Notes under the pieces: model-generated
The model's database searches: none
Told to the model about the DNA's origin: nothing
The model's input: only the letters and a program-made list of their open reading frames with translations
Made by a program: the position numbers and the translations under genes
Shown here: piece after piece, positions 53,553 to 62,802 of the stretch
How positions within the stretch are numbered: the first letter of the stretch is position 1
Layout of the letters: each line of letters starts with the position of its first letter
Assembly (NCBI GenBank): GCA_047626155.1
Contig: JBLHRR010000006.1
Location: 22,242 to 86,241 of the forward strand
DNA: 64,000 bases
Direction of reading: 5' to 3'
Source: CALGLS01 sp047626155
GTDB taxonomy: Bacteria > Bacteroidota > Bacteroidia > Chitinophagales > Saprospiraceae

Positions 53553-54014
53553 TCAAATTATTTTTTGTGTAATTTTTGTCAGGTTAAGGTATAAAGTCGT
53601 TAATACTTTTTTAGCTATTTCGATTTCCTCAGGGCTATGTTCGGTCAGTAAATCCTCGTCCATTTTGCTACTTATTTTGATGATTTTTTTCTTCAGCAAC
53701 TTCCCTTTTTCCGTTAGGAAAATTCTGGAAACCCGTCGATCCTTTTCATCTGTCTTTTTCACAATCATTCCCGCATCTATCATCTGTTGTAACATTTTAT
53801 TGATGCTGCTCTTGGTCTTAATGATGGACAAACCCAGTTCCTTCTGACTCAAGCCATCCTGTAGCCAAAGCTCCGCTAATATGCCTATACAAGAAGAGGG
53901 CATGTCTAGTCCCTGTCGTTTCATTTCAGGAGCAACATGTTTCCTAATGAGCCGCCCCGCGCGGTTGGTTAGAAATCCAAAATGGTTATATGGATTGAAT
54001 TTGTCTTTTGTCAT
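53553..54014 (-). CDS. MarR-family transcriptional regulator
   Basis: I start at the ATG at 54012-54014 rather than a TTG 27 bases upstream, because the promoter -7 box overlaps that TTG region. The protein has about 153 residues with the MarR winged helix: LWLQDGLSQKELGLSIIKTKSSINKMLQQMIDAGMIVKKTDEKDRRVSRIFLTEKG. It is first in the efflux operon, with a palindrome over its own promoter, and so is very likely an autorepressor released by a pump substrate. Confidence 0.9.
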   Translation of the reverse strand: MTKDKFNPYNHFGFLTNRAGRLIRKHVAPEMKRQGLDMPSSCIGILAELWLQDGLSQKELGLSIIKTKSSINKMLQQMIDAGMIVKKTDEKDRRVSRIFLTEKGKLLKKKIIKISSKMDEDLLTEHSPEEIEIAKKVLTTLYLNLTKITQKII

Positions 54015-54038
54015 TGGTAAAACTAGCCTAAGAACAGG

Positions 54039-54046
54039 CAAAGGTA
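54039..54046 (-). promoter_or_regulatory. -7 element of the marR/efflux promoter
   Basis: On the minus strand these bases read TACCTTTG, a perfect TAnnTTTG Bacteroidota -7 box. It places the transcription start near 54033, about 20 bases before the marR ATG. Confidence 0.55.
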
Positions 54047-54052
54047 ATAAAG

Positions 54053-54066
54053 GTTCACTAGTGAAC
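54053..54066. promoter_or_regulatory. Probable MarR operator
   Basis: GTTCACTAGTGAAC is a perfect 14-base palindrome lying between the expected -33 and -7 elements of the marR promoter. A bound dimer here would block RNA polymerase, the usual MarR mechanism. Confidence 0.65.
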
Positions 54067-54497
54067 TAATTTTTATTTTACTAATTTGATGGAAATCGTT
54101 TGCTGAGGAAAATATATGATAGGGAAAGTCTAAAGATATGGCATGTTTTGCCAATGCTGATCCCCTTACTTAATATGAAATATCTTAGGTAGGTCAAAGC
54201 CTATAAAGTTACTGCCCAATATCCGTCATTTAGACCCTAAAAAAGTGGAACAGAAGCCCCTAAGATTTAGACCACTTCGAGCTATTCCCAAAAAAGGCAC
54301 CCTTTCTTTTCCTTAGTACAATATCCCAATCCCAAACCCTGTTTTTATTCGACACTGGGTTGATTTTTGTTTTAGCCCCTGAGAACAACATCTATTTTAT
54401 CCACTCTTTAAAATTAGTTTATAGAAAAAGAACACTACATTCTGACAAAGGCCTGCTAACTTAGCCGGCCATATTCTATAGCCTAAATCTAATCATC
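54067..54497. other. Intergenic region before the first MORN-caspase gene
   Basis: This AT-rich stretch of about 430 bases has no credible ORF, no strong hairpin and no clear -33/-7 promoter that I could fix. It must contain the divergent promoter for the MORN-caspase gene. Confidence 0.4.
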
Positions 54498-56153
54498 ATG
54501 AAATTATTCGGAAGCCTACTGGCCCTTCTCCTGTTGAGTATCTCACAGTTGGGCGCGCAATGTGTAAAAGGGAATTGTAAAAACGGAACAGGGACTTACC
54601 AGTACGATAGCGGTGCCCGATATATGGGGGAATTCAAAAATGGAAAAATCCATGGAGAAGGAACTCTCTTTTTCAGTAATGGAAATAAATACTACGGCAG
54701 CTGGCAAAACCAATTCCGAGAAGGAAAAGGAAAGATGGTTTATGCAAATGGAGACGTCTATAGAGGCCATTTTAGCAAAAGTAAATTCAATGGGAAAGGA
54801 ACGATGGATTTTTCGAGTGGAGATTCTTACGTCGGAGAATGGAAAGACGATTATCAGAATGGACAGGGTACCTACAGCTTCGAAGATGGCAATCGCTACG
54901 AAGGAATATTTGGAGAAGGAAAGTTCGAAGGACACGGAACGATGTTTTATACAGACGGCTCTGTCTTTGAAGGTTCCTGGAAAAATAATTATAAAGATGG
55001 GCAGGGTATTTATACCGATGAATACGGTCAGAAACTGGAAGGTCTTTGGCTGAGCGGGAAATACCTGGACGAAGAAGTGGCGGACGTGGCTGATGAACCA
55101 GAATTTGAAAATGAAATGTTAGATAAGGATTTGCGAAATTGCAATACAGCCAGATGTAATAGCGGTGTTGGGGTCTATACTTATGGCGATGGTTCAAAAT
55201 GGATTGGCGAATTTAATGATGGTTTTCCGGAAGGACAAGGAACGTGTTATTACTCAAATGGTGATAAATATGTTGGTCGCTGGAAACGCCATGCTCCTCA
55301 TGGAGATGGTATGATGCAATACAGTAGCGGTCGGGTGCTTGGCGCAAAATGGGAATATGGTCACCCTGTCGGGAAATTGGAATCGGAAGATGACCTCATT
55401 GCACAGGAGCACATCGAAGTAGACGAAGATGACGAAATAAAAGTATGGGCGGTAGTAGTTGGTGTGGCGAGATATGTACACATGCCTGTTTTGAAATACA
55501 CGGATGATGACGCCTACCATATCTATGCATTCCTTAAAAGCCCAGAAGGCGGTGCACTACCAGACGATCAAATTCGAGTACTTATCGACGAAGATGCTAC
55601 GCGCAATAACATAATGCGCACGATGCGTCAGACTTTCATGAAGGCAGATGAGAATGACGTGGTATTATTGTACTACTCTGGTCACGGTCTTCCTGGTTAT
55701 TTCCTTCCTGTTGATTTTGATGGTTTCAATAATAAAGTAGATCATGAAGACATCAAAGCCATATTCAACGAATCAAAAGCGAAGCATAAAATATGTCTAG
55801 CAGACGCCTGTCACTCAGGTACGTTGACGGCTATGAAGGTAGCACCGGCAGAAATAGCGATTCAGAAATTCTATGAGGCTTTTGAAAATGCTGGTGGCGG
55901 CACCGCCCTGTTGCTCTCGTCCAAAGGAGATGAATTTTCTTTAGAGGATGGTGGTTTACGTCAGGGAGTATTTAGTCACTTTCTGATCCGTGGCCTCAAA
56001 GGCGAAGCAGATGTGGACTCGAACAAAATTGTAACCATTCAAGAACTGTTTGAATTTGTTTTTGCGAAAGTAACAAGCTACACTGGCAATGCACAAACGC
56101 CAACGATTACTGGAAAATTTGATCCTAAGATGCCGGTTGCTGTGACGAGGTAG
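54498..56153 (+). CDS. Exported MORN-repeat caspase-like protein (C14), paralogue 1
   Basis: This 551-residue protein has a signal peptide (ending LGAQ), then a MORN array (about 20-185: repeats of YxGEFKxGKxHGxGT) and a second MORN block (about 210-290). A caspase-like peptidase domain follows (about 318-545) with catalytic His396 in YYSGHG and Cys438 in DACHSG. Each MORN block opens with a cysteine pair (QCVKGNCKNGTG; NCNTARCNSGVG), suggesting disulfide caps in an oxidising compartment. Substrate and trigger are unknown. The next gene is a paralogue. Confidence 0.85.
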   Translation: MKLFGSLLALLLLSISQLGAQCVKGNCKNGTGTYQYDSGARYMGEFKNGKIHGEGTLFFSNGNKYYGSWQNQFREGKGKMVYANGDVYRGHFSKSKFNGKGTMDFSSGDSYVGEWKDDYQNGQGTYSFEDGNRYEGIFGEGKFEGHGTMFYTDGSVFEGSWKNNYKDGQGIYTDEYGQKLEGLWLSGKYLDEEVADVADEPEFENEMLDKDLRNCNTARCNSGVGVYTYGDGSKWIGEFNDGFPEGQGTCYYSNGDKYVGRWKRHAPHGDGMMQYSSGRVLGAKWEYGHPVGKLESEDDLIAQEHIEVDEDDEIKVWAVVVGVARYVHMPVLKYTDDDAYHIYAFLKSPEGGALPDDQIRVLIDEDATRNNIMRTMRQTFMKADENDVVLLYYSGHGLPGYFLPVDFDGFNNKVDHEDIKAIFNESKAKHKICLADACHSGTLTAMKVAPAEIAIQKFYEAFENAGGGTALLLSSKGDEFSLEDGGLRQGVFSHFLIRGLKGEADVDSNKIVTIQELFEFVFAKVTSYTGNAQTPTITGKFDPKMPVAVTR

Positions 56154-56490
56154 AAGGGGGCGAAGAGAGCTAACCGCAACGGCGCAACGAAAGCCGCAAC
56201 CAAGAAGAGAGGAGGAGATTAGTGATTAAATAGTGTCAGTAGGAATGGCTTCCTTTGGGATCATCGGTGCGGGAGGCGAAGGGACACATTTTATTGAACT
56301 GTACAGAGAAGAGCGTAAATTTTCAGAAAGATTTGATTAATGTAGCTGATATAATACAAATTATAATTTTTGGTAATATATTTGATGCAGAATAATATTG
56401 GCCTATACGGCTAAGGCTTTACATCACACATTTTTTCACACCATAAAAGCAGATACATTATTCTGCTGTTATGGCAAGCAAAAATCACCA
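56154..56490. other. Intergenic region between the caspase paralogues
   Basis: This gap of about 337 bases contains one copy of the dispersed 24-base repeat (56171-56194). At 56376-56383 it carries TATATTTG, which fits a Bacteroidota -7 box but has no clear TTG partner. An in-frame upstream extension of the second caspase (from 56398) has no signal-peptide logic and is not used. Confidence 0.4.
56171..56194 (+). repeat. Dispersed 24-base repeat, copy 2
   Basis: TAACCGCAACGGCGCAACGA followed by AAGC. It is the closest to the consensus of the three copies (39437, 56171, 61699). Confidence 0.6.
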
Positions 56491-58206
56491 ATGAAGAATA
56501 TCCTAATCCTCCTCGTTTTTACCCTATGCGCCACATTTTTAAGTGCTCAATGTACCGATGGCGATTGCGTTAATGGTAAAGGTACCTATGTCTACCCAAG
56601 TGGTGCCAAGTATATGGGTGACTTTAAAGACGGCGAAATCCACGGCATTGGTATTTGTTATTATACAGATGGCGGAAAATATTCGGGACAATGGGCCAAT
56701 CGGTTTCCAGAGGGGAAAGGAACAAAGACTTATGCGGATGGGACGAAGCGAGCAGGCCAATGGTTGAAAGGACAGCCGATTGATGATAGTGGAAATATCA
56801 TTGAATTTACCGCAAAGGGAGCTACCGTAGAAGACGATGGAACGGACATTCAAACGGGCTGCATCAATGGAGATTGTGAAAACGGAGAAGGCAGCTTTGC
56901 CTACGCTGATGGAACAAAGTATGATGGCCAATTCAAAAAAGGAAAATTACACGGATTTGGAACGCGGGTTTTTTCTAACGGAGACAAGCACGTTGGTTCT
57001 TATAACAACAATCACCCGCACGGCGCCGGAACTATGTTTTTTGCAGATGGCACCAAAAAAGAAGGGGAGTGGGTAGAAGGAGAGTACATGGGGAATGCTT
57101 TTCGGGAAATGGGGATAGAAGGTTGTATTAAAGGAGACTGCAATAATGGTTTCGGGACTTATATTTATGAAGATGGTGTTGCAAAATATACGGGCGAATT
57201 CAAAGATGGATTAGCAGAAGGGCAAGGCACCTGCGCTTACTCTAGTGGCGAACGTTATGAAGGGAATTGGACTGACGGAAGTTTCAACGGCTTCGGTACT
57301 CTATTCATGCTCGATGGAACCAAAGCGGTGGGGAGCTGGATTAACGGAACCTATGATAACAAGAGTACTACGGTAAATTCAGCAGCTTCACCCGTAGCGG
57401 TAAATGAAGCCGATATGGTAGATGTAGTAATAGAGGAGGCGATTGATGAAGAAACTTTTGAAGAGTTGACACACAAAGAAGCCTTCAATATGAAGGTTTG
57501 GGCTGTTATTGTGGGTGTTGCAGATTACAGTCATATGCCAGCACTGAAATATACGGACGATGATGCTTACAGAATTTTTGCTCACTTGAAAAGCCCAGAA
57601 GGAGGAGCATTGAAAGATGAGAATATCAGGATACTAATAGACGAATCCGCGACCAAGAAAAATGTGGTAGAAGCAATGAATGACGTCTTCACCCAGGCAG
57701 GCGAGAATGATTTGGTCTTGTTGTATTACTCGGGCCACGGTCTTAAAGGATCTTTCCTACCTATTGATTTTGATGGTTTCAATAATAAACTTGCGCACGA
57801 AGAAGTCAATGACATCTTCAGAAGAAGTAAGGCAAAATATAAATTGTGTATCGCAGATGCTTGTCACTCCGGTAGCCTTTTGGCAACCCGAAGTGGAACT
57901 GTAGACAACTTGTTATCAAAGTACTATACTACACTAGCACAGGCAGATCCGGGCACAGCTTTAATTATGTCTTCTAAGTCAGATGAAACTTCTTTGGAGT
58001 CGAGTGGATTGCGTCAAGGCGTATTCAGTCACTTCCTGATCAGAGGTATGAAAGGGGAGGCGGATGCGGATGGGAATGAGGTGGTTTCTGTAGAGGAGTT
58101 GTTTGACTACCTTTCGGAAAACGTGCGAAATTACACTGGCTTCAGACAGTCACCAATGATCAAAGGAGATTATGATGGGAAGATGACTGTGGGGGTAGTG
58201 CGGTAG
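56491..58206 (+). CDS. Exported MORN-repeat caspase-like protein (C14), paralogue 2
   Basis: The ATG at 56491 opens on the signal peptide (MKNILILLVFTLCATFLSAQ). An upstream in-frame start at 56398 would bury it. The protein has about 571 residues. Three MORN blocks each start with a cysteine pair (QCTDGDCVNGKG; GCINGDCENGEG; GCIKGDCNNGFG), then an acidic linker and a caspase-like domain with His416 (YYSGHG) and Cys458 (DACHSG). The catalytic halves of the two paralogues are very alike, while the MORN part is rearranged, so they probably arose by tandem duplication. Confidence 0.85.
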   Translation: MKNILILLVFTLCATFLSAQCTDGDCVNGKGTYVYPSGAKYMGDFKDGEIHGIGICYYTDGGKYSGQWANRFPEGKGTKTYADGTKRAGQWLKGQPIDDSGNIIEFTAKGATVEDDGTDIQTGCINGDCENGEGSFAYADGTKYDGQFKKGKLHGFGTRVFSNGDKHVGSYNNNHPHGAGTMFFADGTKKEGEWVEGEYMGNAFREMGIEGCIKGDCNNGFGTYIYEDGVAKYTGEFKDGLAEGQGTCAYSSGERYEGNWTDGSFNGFGTLFMLDGTKAVGSWINGTYDNKSTTVNSAASPVAVNEADMVDVVIEEAIDEETFEELTHKEAFNMKVWAVIVGVADYSHMPALKYTDDDAYRIFAHLKSPEGGALKDENIRILIDESATKKNVVEAMNDVFTQAGENDLVLLYYSGHGLKGSFLPIDFDGFNNKLAHEEVNDIFRRSKAKYKLCIADACHSGSLLATRSGTVDNLLSKYYTTLAQADPGTALIMSSKSDETSLESSGLRQGVFSHFLIRGMKGEADADGNEVVSVEELFDYLSENVRNYTGFRQSPMIKGDYDGKMTVGVVR

Positions 58207-58243
58207 TCCTGATCGAATAGTAAATTAGATTATTGGTCTTAAT

Positions 58244-58291
58244 AAAAATAAAAGCTTCGTTCTCAAAATAGAGAACGAAGCTTTTATTTTT
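58244..58291. terminator. Bidirectional terminator
   Basis: A perfect 21-base stem (58244-58264 with 58271-58291) with a 6-base loop is flanked by A-runs on the left and T-runs on the right. It can end transcription in both directions, between the convergent caspase and carboxypeptidase genes. Confidence 0.9.
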
Positions 58292-58328
58292 AGAGGTGTT
58301 TAATATCCGACGTTAAGGAGTTTTTGTT

Positions 58329-60089
58329 TTACTCTATAGGCAACTTTACATCAAACACAAACCTCCCCACCGGATACACCCGATGAGTTCGTTCATAATG
58401 CGGCGAATTTTTATAAATAAAGTACAACTGCGCAGAAGCATTGTTAGCGAAATCTAAATCTGTAGCTTTCTTAGCATCTAACTCTGCTTGCAAAGCCGGA
58501 TTCTCTTTCAAATAAGCTGCCGCTAAATCCTCAAAAACATAGCTGGAGAAATATTCTTTCTGCTGTAAAATTCCATCGAAAAAATTCCAAGCGAAAAAAG
58601 AATCAGGGCCTTGTGGCTCTAAGGTCTCTACGATGTAGCGGTTCGCAGGCTGATTTACAAAAACAATATAATCGCCTTTGTAGTAAGGCCATTCCGTTTG
58701 GAATGTATCTATGGTTACATTTCGGTGGAGGTAATGACCTTCGTATGGCTGCTCTCCAGTTTTAAATTCTTTGATGCGATAGAGCTCTACTTTTGTTTCA
58801 AAATCTTCCGTAAGCCGATAGGTTTTCACACCATTCCACTCCAAACGTTCGATTATTTCCTGATAGCCCTGTGGAATGATGTAAGCCATCGGGCGTTTTA
58901 TATTTTTTGTTGATTTGTAGGTTTTGTAATAAGGAATGTCTTTAGTGTATGGCTGATTGCGATCATAGAATAAACGCTCCTTTCCAGAAATGTCACTCGG
59001 CTTGTAATTGGCGAGGTAGCCTTTGAAATTCAATGTTGTTTTGCTCTCCTTATCTAAAGTCCAATCCAGATCAAAGGTGTTCTTATTCTTCGTATTTTGA
59101 ATCGCTTTTTTACGTGTTTCTTTCAAAACTTGATGATCGTCGTCCAACAGTTTTATCATGACATCCATAAACGCATAAGTACTTTGTACTCGATCTTTAT
59201 ACGGTTTCAACATGTGCGTTTCCGGCATGAAAGAGATGCAGTCAAAAAGAGCAGCGTAGCCGGAAGAGTGGCGAGGATAATCCAGAAAGTCCATGATGCC
59301 TTTGTCAGGCGTTCCGTCTATAGCGTTAACATAAGGAGTCATTTCCCATTTTGTATCAGCCATGTCTTTGTACAAGCGCGGCAGCATTTTTTCATTCATG
59401 TAACCTGCTAAGCCAGCGTCCATCTTTGCATCTTCCGTTGCGATAAGCGTCATGGTATACTGATAGTCGGCTCCATTGGAAGTATGATTGTCTACAAAAA
59501 CATCAGGATTCCATTTGTGAAACAATTGATTGAATGTTCTCGCATTTCGACTGTCGCATTTTATAAAATCACGATTCAAATCCAAGTTCTTTGCATTGCC
59601 CCGAAAGCCGTAAGACAAAGGCCCGTTTTGATTGGCCCGACTGGTACCGTTTCTATTGATGGCTCCTCCAATGTTATAAACAGGGACCACAACAATGACT
59701 AGATTTTTCAATAAATCCCGCTTCTTCCGATTATCCAAATAATCTCTAATCAACAACATACTCGCATCCACACCACAAGGTTCGCCCGGATGAATGGCAT
59801 TGTTTATCATCAAAACAGTTTTCCCTTTTTCCTGAATGGAAGCTGGATCGAAATCTTCTTCCTGGGATAAGACTACTTCATGCAAAGGAAAGCCACTATC
59901 CGTCATCCCTATTTCATTGACTTGCAAACGGGAGTGATCCTTAGCCAGTTTTTTATAAAAGGCGATGGCCTCAGAATAAGTCGCTGTGGTATTGTTGTCT
60001 TTCTCAAAAGGAGTCATGTGATTTTTCTTTTGTGCGGAAAGCAGTGTGATACTTATAAAGAATAAAAAGAGCGTAGTCGTAATTCGCAT
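58329..60089 (-). CDS. M14-family zinc carboxypeptidase, secreted
   Basis: This 586-residue protein has a signal peptide (ending LLSAQ). The M14 zinc ligands His100 and Glu103 are in NNAIHPGEPCG, the third histidine in FVDNHTSNGADYQY, and the probable catalytic Glu in SFMPETHMLKPY. The C-terminal 250 residues (TLNFKGYLANYKPS... onward) form an accessory domain. It probably trims peptides in the periplasm or outside the cell. It is convergent with caspase 2. Confidence 0.88.
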   Translation of the reverse strand: MRITTTLFLFFISITLLSAQKKNHMTPFEKDNNTTATYSEAIAFYKKLAKDHSRLQVNEIGMTDSGFPLHEVVLSQEEDFDPASIQEKGKTVLMINNAIHPGEPCGVDASMLLIRDYLDNRKKRDLLKNLVIVVVPVYNIGGAINRNGTSRANQNGPLSYGFRGNAKNLDLNRDFIKCDSRNARTFNQLFHKWNPDVFVDNHTSNGADYQYTMTLIATEDAKMDAGLAGYMNEKMLPRLYKDMADTKWEMTPYVNAIDGTPDKGIMDFLDYPRHSSGYAALFDCISFMPETHMLKPYKDRVQSTYAFMDVMIKLLDDDHQVLKETRKKAIQNTKNKNTFDLDWTLDKESKTTLNFKGYLANYKPSDISGKERLFYDRNQPYTKDIPYYKTYKSTKNIKRPMAYIIPQGYQEIIERLEWNGVKTYRLTEDFETKVELYRIKEFKTGEQPYEGHYLHRNVTIDTFQTEWPYYKGDYIVFVNQPANRYIVETLEPQGPDSFFAWNFFDGILQQKEYFSSYVFEDLAAAYLKENPALQAELDAKKATDLDFANNASAQLYFIYKNSPHYERTHRVYPVGRFVFDVKLPIE

Positions 60090-60186
60090 TGTTGAAATTG
60101 TAGTTTAAATGATAGAGTAGAGATTATGTCGTATTCGTGAGCCAAAGATACAATCTCTTGCTGATTATGTATGTCGCTAAAATTCC

Positions 60187-60234
60187 TAAAATAAAAAATG
60201 ACATCCCCAGCACGATTGTCTGAAGATGTCATTT
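60187..60234 (-). terminator. Terminator for the YHYH-protein gene
   Basis: AAATGACATC (60196-60205) pairs perfectly with GATGTCATTT (60225-60234). On the minus strand the stem is followed by a T-run. It lies about 70 bases after the stop codon at 60303. Confidence 0.6.
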
Positions 60235-60302
60235 ATGTTGGGTAGTAAAGAATTAGAAAAGATCCATTCTTTACTCTGAAAAGCAAAATCCTTTATATCA
60301 AC

Positions 60303-61670
60303 TTATTTCGTAACCACCACTTTCTGAGATCGCTGACTCTCTCCATCAGAAAATTGCAAGATATACACACCCTCATAAACCGTCTGCACGTCAAAATATG
60401 CAATGGTCCGTCCTTTGATGATCGTAGCGGTCTGTATCATTTTTCCAGTCATATCCAACAAGGATACTACAATGTCTTCTTTTACCAATGTATTGACCTG
60501 CACTGCAATTAGGTCTGAAGCAGGATTTGGGAAAACAGTAATGTCCAATTGCTCAAAAGCAGTTTCAGAAAGGGAGCTTGTTCCACTATAAACCGTTGTT
60601 GTTTCCGTTACAGAAGTTACTTTTCGATCTGTAGAATTTCCATAAAAAGTTGGACCAACAACATACGGATAGACAGAATTCCATTCATCATCAACCGTAG
60701 CGAAGTAAGCATAAGTGCCATCCGGATATTCTGGTGTATTACAAAGACGTCCGTTGTGCTCATCTAGATATTCTTCCTCATTCGGATGTGCTATGAATTC
60801 ATAATCTTCCCGAAAGTAACCTAAGATATAAGTGGAACTAATATCCGGTCCATTGTCTACACTCGTCCCATCGGGATAGGTATTACGCTCTGTAATATCT
60901 CGCAATTGATAACCTGATTTAATTCTAACAATACCTCCACTTCCATCTTCATTCTTATAACCATAAGCACCATAAATTGGAAAACCATCATAGGCATAGC
61001 CAATCAAAGGAGCATGCTCGCTTTCATTAATGGCATACAAACCTTCTGCATCATACAAATTACAAACATCAGAAAGCACGTCCATATCCAATTTAAAAGC
61101 GGACGGATTTTGATGGTGGTGGTAATTCCCCATAGCCGGGTGCGCTTTGGAACAATCAAATCCAGGCATTTCTGCAGGGACGGCATCTCTAGTCCAGTCT
61201 ACCTGAGCCATTGGTCCTCCAGGGCAGGGATCGTTTCCCGGGCCTCCACAAAGAGCGTTTGTTTGCGGGTTCCAGCCCACACCGTCTCTATAGTCAAATA
61301 GAGAAACGCCATTGATGAAAACACCAATATTACCACCATTAGTAGCTGTTGGGGTACCCATGTTTTGTGTTGGATTCAATGGCATTTTATAAATCGCATC
61401 CTGATCACTGGCTTGTGAAGGATTGCCATCCTGAAATGGGCCAGTTGGGTATGCCGGTATTCCTTTGGTGTGGACATAAGCGAAGTCATCCGAGTATTCT
61501 ACCTCCTGACAATTGACAAGAATGTTATTGTCAATGGCTGTTGAATTTCCGGCTACGTAATAAGTTCCAGTCACCGTGGTATTTTGCAACCAGGAAGTGA
61601 CCGTCGGACCTTGCGCCTGACAGAGTAGAGCAGGGGCCAGTAATAAAAAGAGTAAAAATATTTTTTTCAT
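60303..61670 (-). CDS. YHYH-domain protein with type IX secretion sorting tail
   Basis: I use the ATG at 61668-61670, which opens on the signal peptide MKKIFLLFLLLAPALLCQAQ; the longer frame starts 15 codons earlier. The protein has about 455 residues. The YHYH region contains GNYHHHQNPSAF, then GYAYDGFPIYGAYGY. The last 80 residues (ITVFPNPASDLIAVQV, then GVYILQFSDGESQRSQKVVVTK) are a type A T9SS C-terminal domain, so the protein is exported across the outer membrane. The histidine cluster suggests metal binding. No enzyme activity is assigned. Confidence 0.87.
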   Translation of the reverse strand: MKKIFLLFLLLAPALLCQAQGPTVTSWLQNTTVTGTYYVAGNSTAIDNNILVNCQEVEYSDDFAYVHTKGIPAYPTGPFQDGNPSQASDQDAIYKMPLNPTQNMGTPTATNGGNIGVFINGVSLFDYRDGVGWNPQTNALCGGPGNDPCPGGPMAQVDWTRDAVPAEMPGFDCSKAHPAMGNYHHHQNPSAFKLDMDVLSDVCNLYDAEGLYAINESEHAPLIGYAYDGFPIYGAYGYKNEDGSGGIVRIKSGYQLRDITERNTYPDGTSVDNGPDISSTYILGYFREDYEFIAHPNEEEYLDEHNGRLCNTPEYPDGTYAYFATVDDEWNSVYPYVVGPTFYGNSTDRKVTSVTETTTVYSGTSSLSETAFEQLDITVFPNPASDLIAVQVNTLVKEDIVVSLLDMTGKMIQTATIIKGRTIAYFDVQTVYEGVYILQFSDGESQRSQKVVVTK

Positions 61671-61698
61671 AATTATAGGTGTTTTTATTTTAAATGTG

Positions 61699-61722
61699 TA
61701 ACCGCTACGGCGCAACGAAAGC
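61699..61722 (+). repeat. Dispersed 24-base repeat, copy 3
   Basis: TAACCGCTACGGCGCAACGA followed by AAGC. It differs from copy 2 by one base and lies just upstream of the YHYH-protein gene. Confidence 0.6.
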
Positions 61723-61767
61723 GCAATGATTATTGATGAATTTGAAAAGCCGTGGATAGGAAGTTTA

Positions 61768-62802
61768 TTATTTCAATAAAAGCTCCCGAGGAAACTGATG
61801 CTTTTGATCAAAGACAAATTCCTTGTCATCCAATGTCAACAAAAAAGCAATCAAGTCAGTCTTCTCGTTTGAAGTTAATACTATTGCTTTGTCAATATCG
61901 TGCTTTGTATTACTATTGTTGTTAATTCCCTCCGTGTAGTGTCGTAATACCTGACTCAGTTTCCGAAAGCGCCCATCATGCATATACGGATAGGTGAAAC
62001 TCAGATTCCGTAAAGTCGGTATTTTGAAGCGGAGACTGTCTGTTGAAATTCCGGAAAGAACTCCTTTTCCAAAATCGTTTAACGTACTGTCTATTGCCAA
62101 ACCGTTGTTTGCAAATCTATTGTTATAAAAAAGTGGTTCCATGTGGCAGGAGTTGCAATGTTCTTTAAAAAGAGCATAACCTTTTGTTTCCTGTTCAGAA
62201 AATTGCGCCTCGCCCGTTTTTACCTTGTCGTATTTCGCGGAAGCAGAAACCAAAGTCAACTGAAATTGAGACAAGGATTTGAGGAGCTGTTCTCCCGTAA
62301 TGACGCTGTCCTTAAATGCTTCGTAAAACAATTTTGGATAAATCGGACTCGCCTGCAATTTTCCTACAACACGCTCCAGTGTCTCATTCATCTCCTTTGG
62401 ATGACTAATGGGTGCCAAAGCTTGCATGTCCAGATGATTTATTGCGCCATCCCACATGAAAAACTGTTGCCAGGCCAGATTGAAAAGCGCAGGAGCATTC
62501 CGTGTTCCGATCTGATCATTGATGCCATGACTGAGGTCGTGGTCTGTATGAGCAAATGCATTATAGGGCGAGTGACAAGAGGCACAGGAAATAGAATTGT
62601 CTTTCGACAAAATAGGATCGTAAAACAAAGCGCGACCGACCTGTACTTTTTTTCTGGAAATTGGATTTTTTGCGAAAGCGTAGACTGGTTCCGGAAAGTG
62701 CTCAGGTAAAAGCGCTTCTTCCAAGCTGCTTACATAGAAGGCGGAGGAACAAAAAGCAATGAGGAATAGTAACCTCTTATATCGTTGTATCAAAATCTTC
62801 AT
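61768..62802 (-). CDS. Diheme cytochrome c peroxidase, MbnH-like
   Basis: This 344-residue periplasmic protein has an N-terminal export signal and two c-heme motifs, CASCH (73-77) and CNSCH (216-220), in the CcpA/MauG layout. Because its ATG overlaps the stop of an MbnP-like gene, it is best read as MbnH-like. MbnH is known to use high-valent diheme chemistry to oxidise a tryptophan of MbnP. A conventional peroxide-detoxifying role is the alternative. Confidence 0.85.
   Translation of the reverse strand: MKILIQRYKRLLFLIAFCSSAFYVSSLEEALLPEHFPEPVYAFAKNPISRKKVQVGRALFYDPILSKDNSISCASCHSPYNAFAHTDHDLSHGINDQIGTRNAPALFNLAWQQFFMWDGAINHLDMQALAPISHPKEMNETLERVVGKLQASPIYPKLFYEAFKDSVITGEQLLKSLSQFQLTLVSASAKYDKVKTGEAQFSEQETKGYALFKEHCNSCHMEPLFYNNRFANNGLAIDSTLNDFGKGVLSGISTDSLRFKIPTLRNLSFTYPYMHDGRFRKLSQVLRHYTEGINNNSNTKHDIDKAIVLTSNEKTDLIAFLLTLDDKEFVFDQKHQFPRELLLK

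Noticed and set aside
56398..56490. Upstream extension of the second MORN-caspase
   Set aside because: It would place 31 polar residues before an obvious signal peptide; the ATG at 56491 is the better start.
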